This document shows positions 22,685 to 31,844 of a stretch of DNA of 64,000 bases, in pieces. Each line of letters begins with the position of its first letter. The first letter of the stretch is position 1. The notes beneath the pieces were generated by a model. It did no database searches, was not told the DNA's origin, and worked only from the letters and a program-made list of their open reading frames with translations. Both the position numbers and the translations under genes were made by a program. This DNA is from Pseudomonas vranovensis DSM 16006 (GTDB taxonomy: Bacteria > Pseudomonadota > Gammaproteobacteria > Pseudomonadales > Pseudomonadaceae): the NCBI RefSeq assembly GCF_000425805.1, contig NZ_AUED01000023.1:46313-110312 (forward strand), given 5' to 3'.

Positions 22685-23917
22685 TCACCAACTGGCGGGT
22701 AGCATGCCCATGGCTGACAACACGGCGTATACGCCACTGGAGGCAAATATCAGGATGATGCCGATCTGGATCAATGGATGAGCATACCAGCCACAGGTGA
22801 ACGCGGGCGTCTTGTCGCCGTGTTTGCGGGCCGCATTGAGTAGCAACACCGGGATGATGCCCATCAGCACGCCACCGAAGGTGCCGGCAAAATACAGTGC
22901 ATTGACGAAGCCGCTGATGCCCGAGTACGCGAGAATGAACGGTGGTATCGCCACCACTGCCAATACCAGCAGACGCTTGCCGCGCTGGCTCTCATCACCG
23001 AGGCGGAAGTGGTCGAAGATATTGGTGAACAGGCATCCACCCAGGCCCCAGTACGACGTCAGCATGGCCAGCAGGGCGAAAGTGTTGGCTACATAGTAGG
23101 CCCATTGGCCCAGCGAACGTCCCCAACTGAGGGTGGCTACTTCGCTGAGGTTTTCGGTGCCCACCAGGGCAATTACCGAAGCCGGAATCGCAGCCACCAG
23201 CACGAAGGTCAACACCATGCCGCCGATGATCAGGCGCGGCAGGCGCTGGGGTGTATCAAGGTTGCCGCGCACCAGTTCCGGCACCAGGAACTGCGCACCA
23301 AACACGAAGACCGCCAGGTTGAACACCGGCACCACGTACTGCCACTGGCTCTGCCACAGGTGTACCAGTTGGGAGTCTTCATGGATGACCGTAGCGCCGA
23401 TCAGCAGGCAGACGATCATCACCATTCCGGCACTGATCAGTTTTTCCGCCACACCCAGTGCCTTGAGGCCCAGGTACAGCACCAGCGCCGAGGGCACGAA
23501 GAAGATCAGGCTGCCCATCTGCCGGCTCAACCCGAACTGGCCGAAGAAATCGGTGAGGATGTTGCCGCTGCCGGTCATGTAGGCCACCAGCGCGCCATAG
23601 CTGTTGGCGGCTACGGCAATAAAGATCAGCCAGCCGCCGAAGGGCCCCAGGTATTTGCGCGACAGGCCGCTGAGCTGTTTGTTTTCACGGGTGCGCAGGC
23701 AGGTTTCGGCGACGTACAACATGGTGATGATGCAGAACAGGCATGTGATCGCCAGGCAGGCCAGCAGGGGGATGTAGCCCACTTTGCGCGCGGCGAAGGC
23801 CATGCTGAGCACACCGGCGCCAATGTTGGTGCCGATGATGATACCGATGGTTTCCATTCGCCCAAGTGCATGGGCCTTCAATCCCGAAGGCGCTTCTATT
23901 TGTTGTTGTATACCCAC
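22685..23917 (-). CDS. HAAAP-family amino acid permease
   Basis: 410 residues with 11 predicted helices. The N-terminus METIGIIIGTNIGAGVLSMAFAARKVG is the signature of the hydroxy/aromatic amino acid permease family (Mtr, TnaB, TyrP, SdaC). The start is a GTG (23917) with GAGG upstream; codons 4-6 encode Gln-Gln-Gln through CAACAACAA, a Crc/Hfq-type motif right after the start. It lies between a cupin gene and the PucR regulator. It likely imports the amino acid or amine degraded by the neighbouring flavoenzyme; the specific substrate is not evident. Confidence 0.85.
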   Translation of the reverse strand: MGIQQQIEAPSGLKAHALGRMETIGIIIGTNIGAGVLSMAFAARKVGYIPLLACLAITCLFCIITMLYVAETCLRTRENKQLSGLSRKYLGPFGGWLIFIAVAANSYGALVAYMTGSGNILTDFFGQFGLSRQMGSLIFFVPSALVLYLGLKALGVAEKLISAGMVMIVCLLIGATVIHEDSQLVHLWQSQWQYVVPVFNLAVFVFGAQFLVPELVRGNLDTPQRLPRLIIGGMVLTFVLVAAIPASVIALVGTENLSEVATLSWGRSLGQWAYYVANTFALLAMLTSYWGLGGCLFTNIFDHFRLGDESQRGKRLLVLAVVAIPPFILAYSGISGFVNALYFAGTFGGVLMGIIPVLLLNAARKHGDKTPAFTCGWYAHPLIQIGIILIFASSGVYAVLSAMGMLPASW

Positions 23918-23965
23918 TGGTTGTTACCTCGTCTTGTTATGTGGGGGCAGTGGCCGGCTGGCGGC

Positions 23966-24313
23966 TCACTCGAGAATCACGTAGGTCTTGCGAACACTTT
24001 CCTGGAGGGTCCAGGTGCCGTGGGTATTGGCCGGAAAATACAGCGCATCGCCAGCGGCAAACGCCACCGGCTCACCGTTATCCGGCGTAAAGGTACCGGC
24101 GCCGCTGACGATGTAGCTGTATTCGGCCTGGGCGACCTGGCGACGAAAACTGCCAGGGCTGCATTCCCAGATACCGGTAGCGCCGCGTGCATCAGGCAGG
24201 GGTTGATGTGCCGCTGTGCGGGCCTTTGCCAGCGGTTCCTGTTGCGTATTACCGAGCGTGACGGCTTCACCAAAGGTGAGCGGGGCAGTGGCAGCGATAT
24301 GAACGATCGACAT
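23966..24313 (-). CDS. Cupin-domain protein
   Basis: 115 residues with a single double-stranded beta-helix. YSYIVSGAGTFTPDNGEPVAFAAGDALYFPANTHGTW contains the two cupin motifs. It is similar to the small EutQ-like cupins that accompany DAO-type oxidases. ATG 24313 has GGAG 8 bases upstream; a longer frame in the same register enters the oxidase gene and is not real. It starts 11 bases after the oxidase gene. Its function is unclear and could be a small-molecule isomerase or a binding protein. Confidence 0.8.
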   Translation of the reverse strand: MSIVHIAATAPLTFGEAVTLGNTQQEPLAKARTAAHQPLPDARGATGIWECSPGSFRRQVAQAEYSYIVSGAGTFTPDNGEPVAFAAGDALYFPANTHGTWTLQESVRKTYVILE

Positions 24314-24324
24314 GGCTGAACTCC

Positions 24325-25731
24325 TCAGGCTTTGTCTTCGAGACCGGCCGGCGCAAGGCGGGCCAGAAACAGATCCAGCGCCGCGGGTGCAGTGCCGGCT
24401 AACTCCGAGCGCTCTTTGCGCATCACGGCATTGCGTACCAGAGAGCCGCCCCAGTAGCGGAGAGGTTCGGGCGGGAAAGTGCGACAGGTGCGCTCCACCA
24501 ACGGGCAGGTGCTCCAGGCGTCGTTGCGGCCCAGGGTCAAGCTGGCCAGGATGCGCCCGCCAAGCCGGCTTGGGCCGACCCCATTGCCGCTCCAGCCGAT
24601 GCCGTAATGAATGTTGTCCTGGGCGCACAGCCGCCCGAACACGGGCAGGCTGTCGTAGGTGCGGTCGATGGGGCCGGACCACTGTGCGGCGATACGCGTG
24701 TTGCCGAGCATGGGGTAGGTTCGGCGCAGGTCCGCTTCGGTCAATGCCACGCTTGCAGCGTCTTCGCTGAAAACCGCACCGATCTTCGAGGCAAAACTCA
24801 AGGCGCCGGTCCCTTTGCCAAAGGCAATGCGACCGTCGTGGGTGGTGCGGTAGTAGTCCACCATCAACTGCGAATCAGTGATGGCTTCGCCGCCGATCCA
24901 GCCGATCTGGGCCAGGCGCTGCGGTATGGCATCGGTGGCCACGATCGAGCTGTTGACCGGCACGATCAGCTTCGCCAGCGCCGGCAGGGTTGCAGCCCAG
25001 GCATTGACGGCCAGTACAACCGAGCGCGCGCGCAGGCTTGCCTGGGCGGTTTTGACCTGCACCGGTTGCCCAGGCTCAATTGCACTCACACCAGTGCCTT
25101 CATGTATCTGCACGCCCATTTTCAGCGCTACGCGGCGCATGCCCTGCACCAGCAACGCGGGCTGCACAGTGGCATTGCTACGCTCGAATACGCCTGCCAG
25201 GTGTACGGCTGAACCGGTGCGTCGAGCCAACTCGCGAGGGTCGACACGCTCGAACGGCCGTACTCCCAGTCGCTCGCAGGCGGCCAGGGTACCGTTCCAG
25301 GTATCGATGTGCTGCGCGGTCGTGGCGGTCCACAGCCAGCCACTTTGGCGGAAATGGGCGTCGATGCCATGGCGCTGGCAGAACTCACCGAGTTCGGTGA
25401 TGGCATGCTCGGCACTGTTGCCCAGGAACAAGGCTTGGTCTTCGTTGCAAAAGCCGCGCAGGGTGCCGATTTTGGGCCACCAGGACATGACAAAACCGCC
25501 GTTGCGTCCAGAGGCGCCGCCGCCGCACACGTGCTGTTCAAGCACCATGACGCGGGCATCCGGTTCAAGCTCCTTGACTGTCATGGCGGTCCATAGCCCG
25601 ACAAAACCGCCACCAATGATGACTACATCAGCTTCGTGGTCGCCATTGAGCGGCACGGTCGGGTTATCGAGCAGATTGGTTGCCGTCATCCAGTGACTGG
25701 CTTTCAACGGAGGGGTAAGCGTTAGTTTCAT
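24325..25731 (-). CDS. FAD-dependent amine oxidoreductase, DAO/PuuB-like
   Basis: 468 residues. N-terminal FAD site DVVIIGGGFVGLWTAMTVKELEPDARVMVLEQ, then GASGRNGGFV, the pattern of gamma-glutamylputrescine oxidases and glycine/D-amino acid oxidases. C-terminal GIGWSGNGVGPSRLGG closes the FAD fold. It opens the operon with a cupin, a HAAAP permease and PucR. A perfect 20-bp palindrome lies 88 bases before the start. The likely reaction is oxidative deamination or demethylation of a secondary amine; the substrate is unknown. A similar gene opens the corresponding segment of the next operon. Confidence 0.85.
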   Translation of the reverse strand: MKLTLTPPLKASHWMTATNLLDNPTVPLNGDHEADVVIIGGGFVGLWTAMTVKELEPDARVMVLEQHVCGGGASGRNGGFVMSWWPKIGTLRGFCNEDQALFLGNSAEHAITELGEFCQRHGIDAHFRQSGWLWTATTAQHIDTWNGTLAACERLGVRPFERVDPRELARRTGSAVHLAGVFERSNATVQPALLVQGMRRVALKMGVQIHEGTGVSAIEPGQPVQVKTAQASLRARSVVLAVNAWAATLPALAKLIVPVNSSIVATDAIPQRLAQIGWIGGEAITDSQLMVDYYRTTHDGRIAFGKGTGALSFASKIGAVFSEDAASVALTEADLRRTYPMLGNTRIAAQWSGPIDRTYDSLPVFGRLCAQDNIHYGIGWSGNGVGPSRLGGRILASLTLGRNDAWSTCPLVERTCRTFPPEPLRYWGGSLVRNAVMRKERSELAGTAPAALDLFLARLAPAGLEDKA

Positions 25732-25818
25732 TGTGAGCCCCTGGCAAGTGGATGCCGGCCAGTTTCAAGGGGCACAAGGGACGCGACAATTAGACGCCAT
25801 TAAGAATGCGCGTGCAGT

Positions 25819-25838
25819 GCTCATACGATCGTATGAGC
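25819..25838. promoter_or_regulatory. Perfect 20-bp palindrome, candidate operator
   Basis: GCTCATACGATCGTATGAGC reads the same on both strands. It lies between the divergent oxidase gene (start 25731) and the small acidic-protein gene (start 25924), a typical place for an operator. The regulator could be PucR from the same operon or an unlinked GntR-like protein. Confidence 0.6.
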
Positions 25839-25923
25839 CTGCAACGACAGCCGTTTATCGAATGTCGGGAACGGCCGCGCAGCGGAGGGCTCTTCGTAGA
25901 AAGACCACTGCTTGGAGGGTGTG

Positions 25924-26067
25924 ATGAACAATGCGAAGGAAAAGCCGCAGATCCCGGATGACCACGACAAGGCACCGGATCCGGATACAGACCCGGTGCT
26001 TGACGAAAACAACGAAAACCAGCGCTCACCGGGTGTGCCGGCAAGCGACCCCGAGTCGGGGGCCTGA
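25924..26067 (+). CDS. Small acidic Pro/Asp-rich protein (47 aa)
   Basis: A short gene starting MNNAKEKPQIPDDHDKAPDP and ending DPESGA. A strong GGAGG Shine-Dalgarno lies 6 bases before the ATG. It is almost free of hydrophobic residues, so it is soluble and probably unfolded. Size and composition recall a small protein common in Pseudomonas genomes without a known role. A strong hairpin follows the stop codon at once. Confidence 0.65.
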   Translation: MNNAKEKPQIPDDHDKAPDPDTDPVLDENNENQRSPGVPASDPESGA

Positions 26068-26073
26068 CCGATA

Positions 26074-26099
26074 CCCGTAGCCGTGCCAGCGGCTACGGG
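26074..26099. terminator. Bidirectional hairpin between convergent genes
   Basis: CCCGTAGCCG (26074-26083) and CGGCTACGGG (26090-26099) form a perfect 10-bp stem. It lies after the small acidic gene and contains the stop codon of the convergent MFS gene. No T-run follows, so it may be a REP-derived or Rho-assisted terminator. Confidence 0.55.
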
Positions 26100-27253
26100 A
26101 CGCCCACCAGGGACGCCCCCATATCGCGTTTCTTCTCCCGGATAAAACACACCACCATTGCCGCCACACCAATGCTGAACACATACAGCGCCTGCGGGCC
26201 TGAATGCTCCATCATTGCCCCCGCAACCAGTGGACCGATGGTCGCGCCGATGCCAAAGGTCATCAGCAACACCCCGGCCACCGATACACGCAGTTCCGGC
26301 TCAAGGTTGTCGTTGGCATGGGCCACACCCAGTGGATACAAACAGAACTGCAAGAAGCCGATCGCAGCCCCCGCCAACATGACCCACAGCTGACCCGATG
26401 CCAGCCCGAAGGCCAGCGGCAGGTAGGCGATGCACAGCAATGCAGCGGTAGCGCGGATCAGGGTGATGCGAGAAAAATGATCCGACAGTTTGCCCAGCGG
26501 CAGTTGCGCCAGCAGCCCGGCGGCAATGCTGATGGCCATGAATTGCCCGACCTGCGGCGGGGTAAAGCCCAGTTGCGCGGCAAAGATCGGCGTCAGCCCG
26601 TACAGGCAACCGTTCAGCAAACCCGAGGCAAGAATCGTGAACAACGATTGAGGAAGCCTGCGCAGGTACAGCATCGGCTTGATTCGGGCCTGGCTGATGC
26701 TGTTCGGCTGGGTGCCGTTGTGCAGGGCCACGGGAATCAAGCCAATGGCAAAGGCAATGGCCACGCCCGTCAACGCCAGGGAGTGCAGCCCATCCCCGAG
26801 GCTGAGCATCAGTTGCCCGAGCATCATGCCGACATAGCTGGCCACCATGTACAGCGACATGGCGCCACCTCGCCGGCTGATCGGTGCGCAGTCGTTGAGC
26901 CAGCTCTCGATGACCATCAACTGGCACATCATTGCCGCACCCACGATGAACCGCAGGGCAAGCCACAGCGGCAAGCCATCACTGAGCTGGTGCGTGAGCA
27001 CCGCGGTAACAATCACCCCGGCGCTCACCACAAAGGCCCGTGCATGGCCGACCAGGCCAATCAGCCAATAACCGGAGCGGGCTCCCAACACCATGCCCAG
27101 CGCGTTGGCGGCCATCAGCGCACCGCCCCACAGCTGCGCCACACCAGAGGCATCCAGGCGCAGGGCCAGGTAGGTCATCAGCAGGCTGGAACCCAGCTGC
27201 ATCAACAAGGCAGCGACATAGATCGTGCCGAACCGTTTGGATAGTGCGAACAA
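26093..27253 (-). CDS. MFS transporter (YcaD-like)
   Basis: 386 residues with 12 predicted helices. The loop after helix 2 (ALGMVLGARSGYWLIGLVGHARAFV) and the strongly hydrophobic pattern fit the MFS group of YcaD-type carriers. The start is inferred as the TTG at 27253 with GGGGAA 5 bases upstream; the longer frame overlaps the cupin gene and translates as noise. It is the last gene of the Rieske operon. Part of it is duplicated as the remnant at 16212-16350. It may export or import the operon's substrate. Confidence 0.85.
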   Translation of the reverse strand: MFALSKRFGTIYVAALLMQLGSSLLMTYLALRLDASGVAQLWGGALMAANALGMVLGARSGYWLIGLVGHARAFVVSAGVIVTAVLTHQLSDGLPLWLALRFIVGAAMMCQLMVIESWLNDCAPISRRGGAMSLYMVASYVGMMLGQLMLSLGDGLHSLALTGVAIAFAIGLIPVALHNGTQPNSISQARIKPMLYLRRLPQSLFTILASGLLNGCLYGLTPIFAAQLGFTPPQVGQFMAISIAAGLLAQLPLGKLSDHFSRITLIRATAALLCIAYLPLAFGLASGQLWVMLAGAAIGFLQFCLYPLGVAHANDNLEPELRVSVAGVLLMTFGIGATIGPLVAGAMMEHSGPQALYVFSIGVAAMVVCFIREKKRDMGASLVGVP

Positions 27254-27284
27254 TTGGGTTCCCCAGACCAGTAGTGGTCGGTAG

Positions 27285-27656
27285 TCAGGCAAGGCCGTGG
27301 CGCTGTTTCCAGTCGCCCGGGTACACCACATAACCGAACAGCGCGTGGCCTGCATACACCAGCTCCGTGCCTTCGGGAATCCACAGCACCTGGCCTGGCG
27401 ACACGCGATGCACCTCGCCGTTGGCCCGGAGTTCAAAGCACCCTTCAATCACAAAAATCACTTCGTCGTAGAGCACCGTCCAGGCCACTTCGGCGCCTTC
27501 CCAACGGGCAAAGCCGATGCCCAGGTTTGGCGACACTTCATTGCTGATGGCGCGCGCTACCGACGCGCCGCCAGGCGGGCCGCCCCGGTGGACAAAGTCC
27601 AGGTCCCGGTGATCGACCAGACGCACCGGGCCTTTGCCGCTGGGTACGCGGCTCAT
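27285..27656 (-). CDS. EutQ-like cupin protein
   Basis: 123 residues of one cupin fold: VLYDEVIFVIEGCFELRANGEVHRVSPGQVLWIPEGTELVYAG carries both cupin motifs, and the pattern is close to the C-terminal domain of EutQ. Its start overlaps the upstream oxidase gene by 4 bases (ATGA), so it is coupled. It is the counterpart of the cupin at 23966-24313, which also follows a DAO-type oxidase. Role unknown. Confidence 0.82.
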   Translation of the reverse strand: MSRVPSGKGPVRLVDHRDLDFVHRGGPPGGASVARAISNEVSPNLGIGFARWEGAEVAWTVLYDEVIFVIEGCFELRANGEVHRVSPGQVLWIPEGTELVYAGHALFGYVVYPGDWKQRHGLA

Positions 27657-28981
27657 ACTTCGCTCCTGCTGTTGAACGCCGCCCAGCGGATCCGGGTGCG
27701 CACACCCATGCCCAGGAACGGCTCAGGTGGATTGCGCGAGGGCATGCCGGTCACTGCGCGGATGTCGCTCAATTGCCTGGAGTCCGCACCCACCGCCATG
27801 TCGGCCAGCAGCGTGCCGGAAATGGTGCCCCAGGCCGCGCCCACGCCGTTGTCGCAGGCGGTGGCGTAAACACCGTCATCGAGCTGGCCGAAGTAGTTGG
27901 TGAAGTTGCGCGAGATCGCATAGACCCCGCCCCAGGTATGGGTGAACGGCACCTGGGCCAGTTGCGGATAGCGCGCCTCGAAGGCCTTGCGATGGTCCTC
28001 GCGAATCTTGTTGCGGCTAGCATCGGTGATGCTGCGACCGTAGCGAGGAACGTGCTTGTAGGTATTGCGGATGATCAGGCGCCGGTCCTGGGTCATGCGT
28101 ACGGTGGTACCGGCGTGGTCGGCAGGGGTGAGGCCCCAGTCGGCCTGGGCGCCAACCGTCGCCATTTCTGCGTCGCTCAGTGGGCGCGTCCAACTGGCGA
28201 ACGTCATCACCGGCAGGAGTCGGTTGCGCAGGTAGCCGAACTCCTGGGTGAAGATGCTGGTGCCCAGCAATACCTGCGGGCTCCGGATCAGACCGTTGTC
28301 GCCACGCAGCAGCCACTTGCCGCTGGGGTCTTTCTGGAGTGTGCGGATCGGCGATTCTTCAAGCACTTCGACGTTGCCAGGTAGCGACTCACCCAGGCCA
28401 CGTACCAGTGCGGCGGGTTGCATCAGGAAGCAACCGGGCGTGTAGATGGCGCGGCTGTAGTAGCGGCTACCGAGTACGCCGGCCAGTTCGTCACGCCCGA
28501 CCACGCGATAGGGCTCGCCCAGGTCGGCCATCAGTTTTTCGAAGTGATCCAGATAACCCTGGCCACGCTCTCCCACCGCGCCCTGGTATTTGCCCGCATG
28601 GGACCACTGGCATTCGATGCCGTGACGGCCGATCAACGTTTGCAGTTGGTCGATGGCTGAGCGGTTCAGGCCCAGCAGGCGCTGTTTGTGCTGTGGATCG
28701 GGATGTTCGAGGGCGAATTTGTGCGGCAGGTCGATGACAAAACCCGAGTTGCGCCCGGAAGCGCCGTAGGCTATTCGCTGGGCATCTACCAGAATGATGC
28801 GCGCCTGCGGCAGGTGCTCGGCCAGGCGCCGCGCGGCGGAAAGTCCGGCAAAGCCGGCGCCGATCACCACATAGTCGGCGTTCTGTTCGCCACTCAGGCG
28901 TTTGCTTGGCGCCGGTTCAGGCAGCGCGGCATACCAGCCGCAGCTGCGGTCATCGTGAGGCAGATTGACGATACTGTTCAT
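27653..28981 (-). CDS. FAD-dependent oxidoreductase, DAO family
   Basis: 442 residues. FAD site ADYVVIGAGFAGLSAARRLAEHLPQARIILVDA, followed by GASGRNSGFV, the DAO/PuuB pattern. C-terminal YATACDNGVGAAWGT closes the flavin site. It lies 9 bases after the rubredoxin reductase gene and overlaps the cupin gene by 4 bases. It belongs to the same family as the oxidase at 24325-25731 but is clearly diverged. It may oxidise an N-methyl or amino group left after the Rieske oxygenase step; substrate unknown. Confidence 0.85.
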   Translation of the reverse strand: MNSIVNLPHDDRSCGWYAALPEPAPSKRLSGEQNADYVVIGAGFAGLSAARRLAEHLPQARIILVDAQRIAYGASGRNSGFVIDLPHKFALEHPDPQHKQRLLGLNRSAIDQLQTLIGRHGIECQWSHAGKYQGAVGERGQGYLDHFEKLMADLGEPYRVVGRDELAGVLGSRYYSRAIYTPGCFLMQPAALVRGLGESLPGNVEVLEESPIRTLQKDPSGKWLLRGDNGLIRSPQVLLGTSIFTQEFGYLRNRLLPVMTFASWTRPLSDAEMATVGAQADWGLTPADHAGTTVRMTQDRRLIIRNTYKHVPRYGRSITDASRNKIREDHRKAFEARYPQLAQVPFTHTWGGVYAISRNFTNYFGQLDDGVYATACDNGVGAAWGTISGTLLADMAVGADSRQLSDIRAVTGMPSRNPPEPFLGMGVRTRIRWAAFNSRSEV

Positions 28982-28990
28982 GGTTTGGCC

Positions 28991-30376
28991 TCAGGCCACA
29001 TTTTGTTGGGTGTCCTGGCAGCTTTGCAGCCAGGTATTTCGTTGCAGTTGTGCCTGACGACCGAGCAGCACGAACCCGCGCAGGGCACCGGCGTGGTCGT
29101 GGAACGCCGCACTCAAGCCATCGCTGGTTGCATCGCAGCGCCATTGGCCTTCGCAGCCACCCGGGGGGGGCAGCAGGCACAAGGGGGCGACCGGGGTTTT
29201 CACGGTCACCGGCGCCAGGGGGTAGTGGGCAGCGGTCGGTTGGCCCAGCAAGGTCTTGCCCAGGGCACGAATGCCTTCGTTGATCGGGGCCAGGTAGGGC
29301 AACAACTGGCCGTTGATCTCGACGCAGTCGCCCAGGGCGTAGATGCCCGGTTGCGAAGTCTGTAGTTGTGCATCGACCTTGATCCCGCGGCCGCAGTCCA
29401 GGCCGGCTTCCAGCGCCAGCTCAAGATTGGGACGCAGGCCCACTGCACTGAGCACCAGGTCAGCACCGACGACTTGACCGTCGGCCAGGGTCAATTGGTA
29501 GCCATCGCTGTTGCGCTCGATGCGCTGCAAGGTAGTGCGCAGGTTCCACTGCACGCCCACCCCCGACAGTGCCTGCTGCAAGTGCTGGCCGGCAGCCTCG
29601 GGCAGCAGGCGCTCCATGGGCCAGGCACCCAGGCCGATCACCCGCACCTGATAGCCATTGCTTGCCAGGTCGTTGGCGAACTCGCAGCCAATCAACCCGT
29701 CGCCAAGAATGGCCACGCTGCGTACACCTTCAAGGCGTTGGCGGAATGCCTGGTAATCCTGCAGGTTGTTGACGCTGAGCAGTGCCTCGGCGCAGCCCTC
29801 GATGGGCAACCGCACGGCAGAGGCACCACTGGCCAGCACCAGTTGGCCGTACTCCATTTCGCCGAGGCTGGTGTACAGGCGTCGCGCCTGGGCGTCGATA
29901 CGTTCGACCCTGCAGCCGGTATAGATACGAATACCCAGTCGCTGCTCGATGGCCAGCGGGCTTTCGGTGGCCAGGGCGGCGGCAGTGCGCCCCTGTGCCA
30001 GGGCGATCGACAAGGCAGGCTTGGAGTAGATATGCCCCGATTCTTGGGTCAGTACGCGAATCTCCAACTGCGGGTCGGCCTTGCGCAGGGCTTGTGCCAG
30101 GCCGTAGCCGGCATGGCCGCTGCCGATGATGACTACCGGTTGTGCCGGGCGGGCTGCGGCCACAGGCTGGGCCTGAATGACCGGCGCCGCCGTCACGGCT
30201 GCAATCGGGGTGCTGAGTTCGATCATTTCAAAGTCGGCCTTGCCGACCTTGCACTCAGGGCACAGCCAGTCTTCGGGCACATCCTCCCAGCGGGTGCCGG
30301 GGGCAATGCCGTCGTCGGGCCAGCCTTTGGCCTCGTCGTAGATCAGGCCACAGATGATGCAGAGCCAGGTTTTCAT
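28991..30376 (-). CDS. Rubredoxin-rubredoxin reductase fusion protein
   Basis: 461 residues. Residues 1-55 are a complete rubredoxin with the two Cys pairs CIICG and CPEC. After a linker (about 56-78) comes a FAD/NAD-dependent reductase: VVIIGSGHAGYGLAQALRK, the NAD site VAILGDGLIGCEFANDL, and GIYALGDCVEI for FAD. It is most like AlkT-type rubredoxin:NAD+ reductases. The operon has a Rieske oxygenase but no separate reductase, so this protein is a good candidate for its electron supply. That link is inference. Confidence 0.88.
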   Translation of the reverse strand: MKTWLCIICGLIYDEAKGWPDDGIAPGTRWEDVPEDWLCPECKVGKADFEMIELSTPIAAVTAAPVIQAQPVAAARPAQPVVIIGSGHAGYGLAQALRKADPQLEIRVLTQESGHIYSKPALSIALAQGRTAAALATESPLAIEQRLGIRIYTGCRVERIDAQARRLYTSLGEMEYGQLVLASGASAVRLPIEGCAEALLSVNNLQDYQAFRQRLEGVRSVAILGDGLIGCEFANDLASNGYQVRVIGLGAWPMERLLPEAAGQHLQQALSGVGVQWNLRTTLQRIERNSDGYQLTLADGQVVGADLVLSAVGLRPNLELALEAGLDCGRGIKVDAQLQTSQPGIYALGDCVEINGQLLPYLAPINEGIRALGKTLLGQPTAAHYPLAPVTVKTPVAPLCLLPPPGGCEGQWRCDATSDGLSAAFHDHAGALRGFVLLGRQAQLQRNTWLQSCQDTQQNVA

Positions 30377-30388
30377 CGCACTACCTCC

Positions 30389-31834
30389 TCACTCGCCCTT
30401 GATACGCACGGCCAGGTTTTTGGTCCTGACGTAGCTGTAGAGCGCCTCCTGGCCTTTTTCCCTTCCGAATCCCGAGAGCCCGACACCGCCAAACGGCGTT
30501 TCGATGCCACCGGCATACCATTCGTTGACGAACACTTGCCCTGCGCACAGGCGCCGTGCGCAGCGCAGGGCGCGATTGAGGTCCTGGGTGAACACACCGG
30601 CCACCAGTCCGAACACGGTGCCGTTGGCAATGGCAACGGCTTCGTCTTCGCTGTCGAACGGGATCACTGCCAGTACCGGGCCGAACACTTCGGTCTGGGC
30701 AATTTCCATGTCCGGGGTTACATCGCGCAGTACCGTCGGCGCCATGTAGTGCCCGCGCAAGCCAGAGATCGCCTCGCCGCCGGTCGCGACAACCGCGCCT
30801 TCCTGTTGGGCACGTCGGCACAGGGCCTCGATACCCTCGAGCTGGCCGGCGGAGATCACCGGTGTATGGTCCGGGTTGTCCTGGCCCAGGCCGACGCTCA
30901 ACCCCTCAGCCATCGCCACGACATCAGCGACGACGTCGTCGTAGACCGAGCGATGCACCAGCAGGCGCGACATGGCTGAGCACACCTGGCCGGCGTTGAA
31001 GAAGATGCCGCTTTTCACGCTGTTGATCAGTTGCTCGCGATCGGCATCCGGGAACACCAGCGCGGCCGATTTGCCGCCCAGCTCCATCACACTTGGAATG
31101 GCGTGTTCGGCGGCAGTGCGCAGGATGCTCTGGCCGGTGCCGACGGAGCCGGTGAAGACAATTTGATCGACGTCGCGATGCCCGGCCAGGTAGGCACCCA
31201 CTTCCCGGCCACGGCCGCAGATCAGGTTGACCGCACCCTGTGGCAGGCCGGCGCGCTCGATGGCCTGCATCAGCACGCAAAGCCCCAGTGGCGAGAGTTC
31301 CGGCGACTTGATCACTACCGCGTTGCCTGCCGCCAGGGCAGGGGCCAGGGAGCGGGCGCAGATCGACACCGGGAAGTTCCACGGCACGATCTGCAGCGAC
31401 ACGCCCATGGGGTCGTAGACGGTGAAGTCCATGTAGCCGTCGCCCAGGGGAATCGACTTGCCCTCGATCTTGTCGGCCATGCCGGCGTAGTACTCGAAGT
31501 AGCGCGCGGCCTCGACGAACTCGTCACGGGCATCGCGCAAGCTCTTGCCGTTTTCCTGGCACAGTACCCAGGCGCCTTCTTCGGTGAGCGCACGAATCTG
31601 CGCGGCAATTTCAAGCAACCAGGTCACCCGTTGCGCAGGACGAACACGGGTCAGCGCGCTGCTGTCGGCACAGCGCCGGGCGGCCTGCAGGGCGCGTTCG
31701 GCGTCGGTCACGCTGGCCTGGGCGATGGTCGCCACAGGGTCGGCGGTGCCAGGGTTGTGGATGGTCAGGTGCTGCTCGCTGTCGGTCCATTGGCCGTCGA
31801 TGAAGTTCAGCCAGTGCGGGGATATCGAATGCAT
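30389..31834 (-). CDS. NAD(P)-dependent aldehyde dehydrogenase
   Basis: 482 residues of the ALDH superfamily. Visible are PWNFPVSICARSLAPALAAGN, FTGSVGTGQSI, the catalytic-Glu run MELGGKSAALVF, the catalytic Cys in NAGQVCSAMSR, and EVFGPVLAVIPF. It resembles betaine-aldehyde or gamma-aminobutyraldehyde dehydrogenases. ATG 31834 follows a GAGGTGAT Shine-Dalgarno; an upstream frame overlaps the Rieske gene. It lies between the Rieske oxygenase and the rubredoxin reductase genes. It likely oxidises the aldehyde released by an N-dealkylation or amine oxidation. Confidence 0.92.
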   Translation of the reverse strand: MHSISPHWLNFIDGQWTDSEQHLTIHNPGTADPVATIAQASVTDAERALQAARRCADSSALTRVRPAQRVTWLLEIAAQIRALTEEGAWVLCQENGKSLRDARDEFVEAARYFEYYAGMADKIEGKSIPLGDGYMDFTVYDPMGVSLQIVPWNFPVSICARSLAPALAAGNAVVIKSPELSPLGLCVLMQAIERAGLPQGAVNLICGRGREVGAYLAGHRDVDQIVFTGSVGTGQSILRTAAEHAIPSVMELGGKSAALVFPDADREQLINSVKSGIFFNAGQVCSAMSRLLVHRSVYDDVVADVVAMAEGLSVGLGQDNPDHTPVISAGQLEGIEALCRRAQQEGAVVATGGEAISGLRGHYMAPTVLRDVTPDMEIAQTEVFGPVLAVIPFDSEDEAVAIANGTVFGLVAGVFTQDLNRALRCARRLCAGQVFVNEWYAGGIETPFGGVGLSGFGREKGQEALYSYVRTKNLAVRIKGE

Positions 31835-31844
31835 GGTGATCACC

